A DNA stretch of 25,387 nucleotides, from positions 1 to 25,387 of the IMG/VR virus record IMGVR_UViG_3300048839_000651. One strand, written 5' to 3'. Below are positions 21,324 to 25,387 of this stretch, in pieces (the stretch's first letter is position 1; each line of letters starts with the position of its first letter). The position numbers and the translations under genes were made by a program. The stretch is from a virus. The notes under the pieces are model-generated. The model ran no database searches and was not told the DNA's origin. It worked only from the letters and a program-made list of their open reading frames with translations.

Positions 21324-21324
21324 G

Positions 21325-23706
21325 ATGGCGAAGACGCTGACCGCGCGCCAGCAGGAGCTCGTCGGCAGGGTGGGGCGCTCGGTCGTGCCGCTGATCCGGA
21401 TCCGCACCTACTCGGACAAGGGCGCCGGCACGGTCGACACGGACTTCTACGTGAGCGACCGCGACGTGATCTACGACTACGGGAACACCGGCACGCTCCG
21501 CTACTTCCGGAAGGGGCTCGTCTCGGTCGATCGGCTCGTCTCGTCGATGACGCACATCCCGCCGGCGCTCGATGGAGCCTCTCCCCTGGCGCGGACGATC
21601 AACCTCGTGCTGGCACAGGAGCCGCTCGAGCTCGCCGGCACGCCATTCCTCGCGGAACTCCGCGCGAAGCACCTCGAGCTGGCGACTGTGGAGATTGCCG
21701 AGCTCGACCTGAATCCAGCCGCCGGTGAGGCCGCACCTGATCTCCGGGCCTTGGTCGGCGACGAGCACCTGGTCCTCGGACGCTTCGAGGTCGGCCAGGT
21801 CGTGCGCGCCGACGATGAGACCTTCACGCTCACGCTGCGGAGCGTCGAGCCGGAGATCCCCTCGCAGATCCTGGCCGACATCCCGAACAACGATCCCCGC
21901 GACGTCGGCAAGCGCAAGAACGTGCTCTACGGCGCCTTCTACCGGCAGCCGTGTCTCGGAGTGGACGTCGGGCTGAAGATGACGCTCGCGCAGGCTCTGA
22001 CGCCGTACACGATCGGAAACATCTTCGTGGACGACGCATCCAGCCTGCCGCACAGCGGGACGGTGAACTTCCGTGTCGGCGGCGAGGAGATCGCGATCTC
22101 CTGGGTCGACGACACGACGATCAACATCGCCGACGACTCGGCGCGTGCGCTGAACTACTCCAGCCGATCGAGTCACCTCCTCGGGTCCGTAATGCTCGAG
22201 ATGGTCTCGTCTGCGACGTGGTCGATCTGCGATCACCCGATCAAGTCGGTGACGAAGATCGAGGCGCGGAACGTCTTCAACGGCGAGATCTTCCCTCTCC
22301 CGCCCGAGAGCTGGGCGGCGTACACCGACCTAGACGGCGAGGCGTTCGTCGGCATCGGGGCCGGCTGGTTGCGCGAGCTCTACCGGCAGATGCACATCAG
22401 CACCGCCGTGACGAATTCTCCGACGACCACCGTTGACGTCGAAGTCGTGCTCTCAGCGCAGTACGCCAGCAGCGGCTCCGCTCCGAGTGCGATGCGGGAC
22501 GGGAGCCAGGGGAGCGGCGCCGACATCGACCCGTCGGAGGAGTTCACGTTCATCTTCGCGGACCCCGGCCCGATCGTCTCTCAGATCTGGTACATCGCCT
22601 GCGAAGCTGGAGCGGAGCTGCGGCTCACGCGCAACGGCGACGCCAGCATCATCGCCGAGTTCACGGCCCCCGCGACCGGGTGGTATGCGTTCGCCGATGC
22701 TGTCGATCACCACGAGGTGAAGCTCAAGAACACGGGCGGCGGCGACAAGGTGATCTACGAGGTCTGGCGGTCGGTCACGTACACCGAGTCTCTGACCGTC
22801 TTCGACACCGACGTCGTGGGTGCGGAGATCGGCTACGGCCTCGAGCTCTTCGCGACCGGCGAGGGCTACGTGGCGCCCGACGGCACGAACTACAGCGTCG
22901 GCAGCGGCGTGCTGCTCGAGCACCCCGCGGACATCCTGCGCCACCTGATCGCGGTCCGTTGCGGGCAGGGCCACGGCGCGGTCTCGGATGCGAGCTTCGA
23001 CGCAGCCGTGACGTCGCTCGGCACGGCCTACAAGCACGCCAACGTCAACCTCTGGCAGTTGGGCGCCACATTCCCGGAGATCGCCGGCCGGATCGCCTTC
23101 GAGGCCTGCTGCAACCTCGTGCAGGAGGAGACCTCGACGGGGACGGTCTGGCGGCTCCTCCCTCCGATCTACGACGGCACAAACAAGTGGTTCGAGTTCT
23201 CGACGAGCACCGCGGTGACGCTCGAGGCTCTGAACTGGCGTGACGCGCAGGAGATCGGCCAGGAAGCCGAGACGATCTTCACGCGCTTCCGCGTGCACTA
23301 CGACCGCGACCCGAGCATCGAGGATCCGGAGGAGGCATTCCGGAAGGTGTTGCGGATCGACCGCGTGCAGAACGACGTCAGCGCGATCTTCAACACCAGC
23401 GAGTTCACGACTGCAGAGCAGAAGTTCGGGCGGCGCGAGCATGCGGGATTCCGACTCTGGTGCGTCTCGGACGACGACACGGCTCGATTCCTCGCGTCCT
23501 ACTACGCGCAGGAGCACCTCCGCGCTGCGCGGACCTTCGAGATCTCCGGGCTGCCGTGGTGGCGCGTCTACCAGCTCGAGCGCGGTGACATCGTGCTGGT
23601 GACTCCGAGCTGGGTCGGAGCGCAGATTGCGCTGCGCGTCGTCGAGCACTCTCACGAGCTTGCGACCTCGGACCTCGGTCTGGTCGCGGTGGAGGTCCGA
23701 ACATGA
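21325..23706 (+). CDS. Tail hub / tip protein, 793 aa
   Basis: A large mainly-beta protein, positioned as the baseplate hub or central tail-tip protein. The N-terminal 200 residues include IRIRTYSDKGAGTVDTDFYV and FEVGQVVRADDETFTLTLRS, like hub domains. Around 390-500 there is an inserted beta module (EFTFIFADPGPIVSQIWYIA). The end, LPWWRVYQLERGDIVLVTPS then RVVEHSHELATSDL (about 750-785), resembles the terminal beta domain of gpJ/hub-type proteins, where the pattern LxxGDxVxVT is common. The start is ATG at 21325, one base after the preceding stop. No peptidase or lysozyme motif was found. Confidence 0.75.
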   Translation: MAKTLTARQQELVGRVGRSVVPLIRIRTYSDKGAGTVDTDFYVSDRDVIYDYGNTGTLRYFRKGLVSVDRLVSSMTHIPPALDGASPLARTINLVLAQEPLELAGTPFLAELRAKHLELATVEIAELDLNPAAGEAAPDLRALVGDEHLVLGRFEVGQVVRADDETFTLTLRSVEPEIPSQILADIPNNDPRDVGKRKNVLYGAFYRQPCLGVDVGLKMTLAQALTPYTIGNIFVDDASSLPHSGTVNFRVGGEEIAISWVDDTTINIADDSARALNYSSRSSHLLGSVMLEMVSSATWSICDHPIKSVTKIEARNVFNGEIFPLPPESWAAYTDLDGEAFVGIGAGWLRELYRQMHISTAVTNSPTTTVDVEVVLSAQYASSGSAPSAMRDGSQGSGADIDPSEEFTFIFADPGPIVSQIWYIACEAGAELRLTRNGDASIIAEFTAPATGWYAFADAVDHHEVKLKNTGGGDKVIYEVWRSVTYTESLTVFDTDVVGAEIGYGLELFATGEGYVAPDGTNYSVGSGVLLEHPADILRHLIAVRCGQGHGAVSDASFDAAVTSLGTAYKHANVNLWQLGATFPEIAGRIAFEACCNLVQEETSTGTVWRLLPPIYDGTNKWFEFSTSTAVTLEALNWRDAQEIGQEAETIFTRFRVHYDRDPSIEDPEEAFRKVLRIDRVQNDVSAIFNTSEFTTAEQKFGRREHAGFRLWCVSDDDTARFLASYYAQEHLRAARTFEISGLPWWRVYQLERGDIVLVTPSWVGAQIALRVVEHSHELATSDLGLVAVEVRT

Positions 23707-24119
23707 AATGGATCGTACTCGTCGGCCTGGTCGTGCTGGCGCTCTCGCTCGCGAGTGAGGCCCAGGCGATCGACTGGAAGGACGGGATCGACTGCACGGC
23801 AACGACCGTCGCGAAGGCGTTCCCGCCGAAGGACGGGCACGTCTCCTGGTGTCCTTCGGATGGCGCGAACTCGCCGCAGATCGAGATCGGCACGCCTGGG
23901 ATGCTCTTCACCTGGAAGGGCGCCAGCGTCACGCTCGACGTCTACCGCTGTACGGGCCGCACGATCGGGACCTGCGTCGGGCACCACACCGTCCCGGCCG
24001 CGACCTCGTGCGCCGGTGGCACGACGCCGTGCAGCTCGTTCTTCCTTCCGCCCGGTCTCTACATCATCGACCCGAGCGGATCGACGACGGACCAGCTGAC
24101 CGGCAACCGCTCGAACTGA
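23703..24119 (+). CDS. Secreted Cys-rich protein at tail-tip locus
   Basis: A 138-aa protein with a clear Sec-type signal peptide: MKWIVLVGLVVLALSLASEAQA, cleavage expected after AQA at 22. The mature part has about six cysteines (e.g. IDCTATTV, VSWCPSD, VYRCTGRTIGTCVGHH, TSCAGGTTPCSS) and beta-type sequence ending with LYIIDPSG. Disulphides would form in the periplasm. ATGA overlap with the hub gene shows it belongs to the late operon. A signal peptide on a protein of a tail locus is unusual. It might be a secreted or surface factor rather than a virion part. Family not recognised. Confidence 0.75.
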   Translation: MKWIVLVGLVVLALSLASEAQAIDWKDGIDCTATTVAKAFPPKDGHVSWCPSDGANSPQIEIGTPGMLFTWKGASVTLDVYRCTGRTIGTCVGHHTVPAATSCAGGTTPCSSFFLPPGLYIIDPSGSTTDQLTGNRSN

Positions 24120-24129
24120 GGTGCACGCG

Positions 24130-25387
24130 ATGCGACAACTCATTCTTCTCGCGACCGCGACTTTCGCCTTTCTGTCGCCCACGGTGCAGGCGGGGCAGCT
24201 CGGTCCGGACCTCGGGCCCGGCTGGGGCGGCGGAGGCGGCGGTGGCAGTGCGGCGCCGCCGTATGAGGGCAGCTTCACGGCGGCCGCGTCGCTGACCGTC
24301 ACGGCTGCGACTCACGGCATGGGCACGAACCCGGTTCCGCTCGGCTGCTGGAACAACGCCACGCCGCGCGTCCCGATCGCGCAGGACGCGGGCTTCCCGA
24401 CGATCGCGGCGAACGGAGACGTCGTCTTCGACTGGACCGGCAGCGCGACGGGCATCTGCAAGATCATCTCGGGCAGCGCGAGCGGCGCGGCTGGCGGCGA
24501 TCTCGCGGGCACCTACCCGAACCCGACGATCGCGAGCAACGCAGTCGGCACCGCGGAGGTGACGAACGGCACGCTCCTCGCGGAGGACCTCGCTACCGCT
24601 GCGAAGGAAGGCAACGGCACCACACTCGCTACGACGAGCGGCGCCTTCACGAGCGGGAACTGCGTCGAGACGGATGCCGGCGGGAACCTGGTCGACGCGG
24701 GCGCAGCGTGCGGGACCGGCGGAGGGGGTAGCTCTGCCTTCAACGACGTGACCTCTGGCACGAACACCACGGCCGCGATGGTGGTCGGAACGGGCGCCTC
24801 GCTCGCCGTCTCGGGCAGCGGAACGATCGCCGCGACCACCGCAGCCGCGCTCGCGGCCAACGGCGCGAACTGCTCCGCGGGCAGCTACCCGCTGGGCGTC
24901 AGCGCTGCCGGTGCCGCCGAATCCTGCACGGTGGCCACGACCGGCACCGTGACCTCGGTCTACTCGTCGGACGGATTCGTGGCGGTCGCCGACGGCTCGA
25001 CCGATCCCGACATCACCCTGAGCCCGGTGCTCGGGTCGATCAGCGGTGGCACTGACAACACGTTCATCGCGGCGCCGGGCTCGAGCTGGAACTTCACGCT
25101 CTCGGCGTTCGGTCCTCCCGTCTCGTCTACCTGTGCGCCGACCAGCGGGAACATGTGCTTCGACAACACCGGGATCACGGGCGCGTCGTCTCCGCTGCTC
25201 GTGCTGGACGTGTCGGGCACCGACTACTACGCGCCGATGCTGACGAGCGTCGGGACGGCCGGTACGAAGCGGGCCATCGGCATCGGCGCCGGCAACGCGG
25301 CCGAAGTGACGCCCCTCACGACGACGCCGACTGCGAACGCGATCCCGCTCGCCGACGGGGCGGGCAAGCTCGCCGACGGCTGGCTCT
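24130..25387 (+). CDS. Tail-fibre-like protein with signal peptide (runs off right edge)
   Basis: The frame is open from ATG 24130 to the right edge (419 codons). It begins with MRQLILLATATFAFLSPTVQ then A, another Sec-type signal, followed by a Gly-rich segment. The GDLAGTYPNPTIASNAVGTA block is the G(D/N)LxGTYPNPTV repeat unit common in phage fibres and neck appendages. Two Cys-bracketed repeats, NCVETDAGGNLVDAGAAC and NCSAGSYPLGVSAAGAAESC, recall 'aNG.nC.aG.yplGvda.G.ae.C' repeats found in environmental-phage fibres. The rest is Thr/Ser/Ala/Gly-rich and suits a trimeric beta fibre. It lies 10 nt downstream of the preceding stop. The C-terminus (receptor-binding end) lies outside the window. 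Confidence 0.8.
   Translation, partial: MRQLILLATATFAFLSPTVQAGQLGPDLGPGWGGGGGGGSAAPPYEGSFTAAASLTVTAATHGMGTNPVPLGCWNNATPRVPIAQDAGFPTIAANGDVVFDWTGSATGICKIISGSASGAAGGDLAGTYPNPTIASNAVGTAEVTNGTLLAEDLATAAKEGNGTTLATTSGAFTSGNCVETDAGGNLVDAGAACGTGGGGSSAFNDVTSGTNTTAAMVVGTGASLAVSGSGTIAATTAAALAANGANCSAGSYPLGVSAAGAAESCTVATTGTVTSVYSSDGFVAVADGSTDPDITLSPVLGSISGGTDNTFIAAPGSSWNFTLSAFGPPVSSTCAPTSGNMCFDNTGITGASSPLLVLDVSGTDYYAPMLTSVGTAGTKRAIGIGAGNAAEVTPLTTTPTANAIPLADGAGKLADGWL

Noticed and set aside
22453-23802. Long minus-strand open frame opposite the hub gene
   Set aside because: Same codon-bias artefact; no motif, no ribosome site, and it overlaps a well-formed plus-strand operon.
24312-24860. Minus-strand open frames rich in Ala/Pro/Val opposite the fibre gene
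   Set aside because: Antisense of the low-complexity fibre repeats; no start context.
1-25387. tRNA genes, CRISPR arrays, insertion sequences
   Set aside because: No cloverleaf-like segments, no regularly spaced direct repeats and no transposase motifs were seen.

Overview
The window is a G+C-rich (about 65 %) tailed-phage genome or prophage; no host gene is visible. Two gene blocks diverge from a genetic switch near 2.9-3.6 kb, and nearly all genes are joined by ATGA, GTGA or TGATG overlaps. The right-hand block carries a textbook HK97-type head module followed by a siphovirus-like tail module. A CI-like repressor indicates a temperate phage. No integrase, lysis gene or att site lies in the window, and the host cannot be named from it. 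Two secretory-type N-termini near the right edge are only weakly suggestive of a Gram-negative host.

Leftward block (minus strand, 2917 down to the left edge): eight tightly overlapped small genes. They are a Cys-rich zinc-binding-like protein, a one-helix membrane protein, a winged-helix protein with a DPESSH motif, an 89-aa protein resembling the Acb2/Tad1 hairpin family, two unknowns, a zinc-ribbon/HNH protein, and the N-terminal 171 aa of a C5 cytosine methyltransferase that runs off the window. This looks like an early or host-interaction operon.

Switch (2.93-3.54 kb): a CI-like repressor on the minus strand and a Cro-like gene on the plus strand. Four copies of a TTAGG-N5-CCTAA-type operator flank the repressor as two pairs with 44-45 bp centre-to-centre spacing. 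In each pair one operator overlaps the -10 box of a promoter of the form TTGCA(A/T)-N17-TAGGAT, one promoter firing left and one right.

Rightward early genes (3.53-7.65 kb): Cro-like protein, a small basic protein, a stretch rich in RNA hairpins, a possible CII-like protein, an XRE protein, a Fis-type HTH protein, and a replication-initiation protein containing an exact sliding-clamp motif (QLSLF). These are followed by a DUF3310 protein, a PD-(D/E)XK nuclease and an HNH nuclease. The order cI / cro / cII-like / replication parallels lambdoid phages.

Packaging and head (7.65-16.5 kb): P27-type small terminase, large terminase interrupted by a 345-aa class 3 intein inside its ATP-binding P-loop, a small membrane protein, HK97 portal, U35 prohead protease, HK97-fold capsid protein, a putative decoration protein, a small conserved protein, the gp6-like connector and a gp10-like neck protein.

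Tail (16.5 kb to the end): tail-terminator-like protein, a second neck/tail protein, tail tube, a short (516-aa) tape measure placed directly after the tube gene without the usual tail-assembly chaperones, a distal-tail-like protein, a 793-aa hub-like protein, and two consecutive proteins with secretory-type signal peptides. The last is a fibre-like protein that runs off the right edge.
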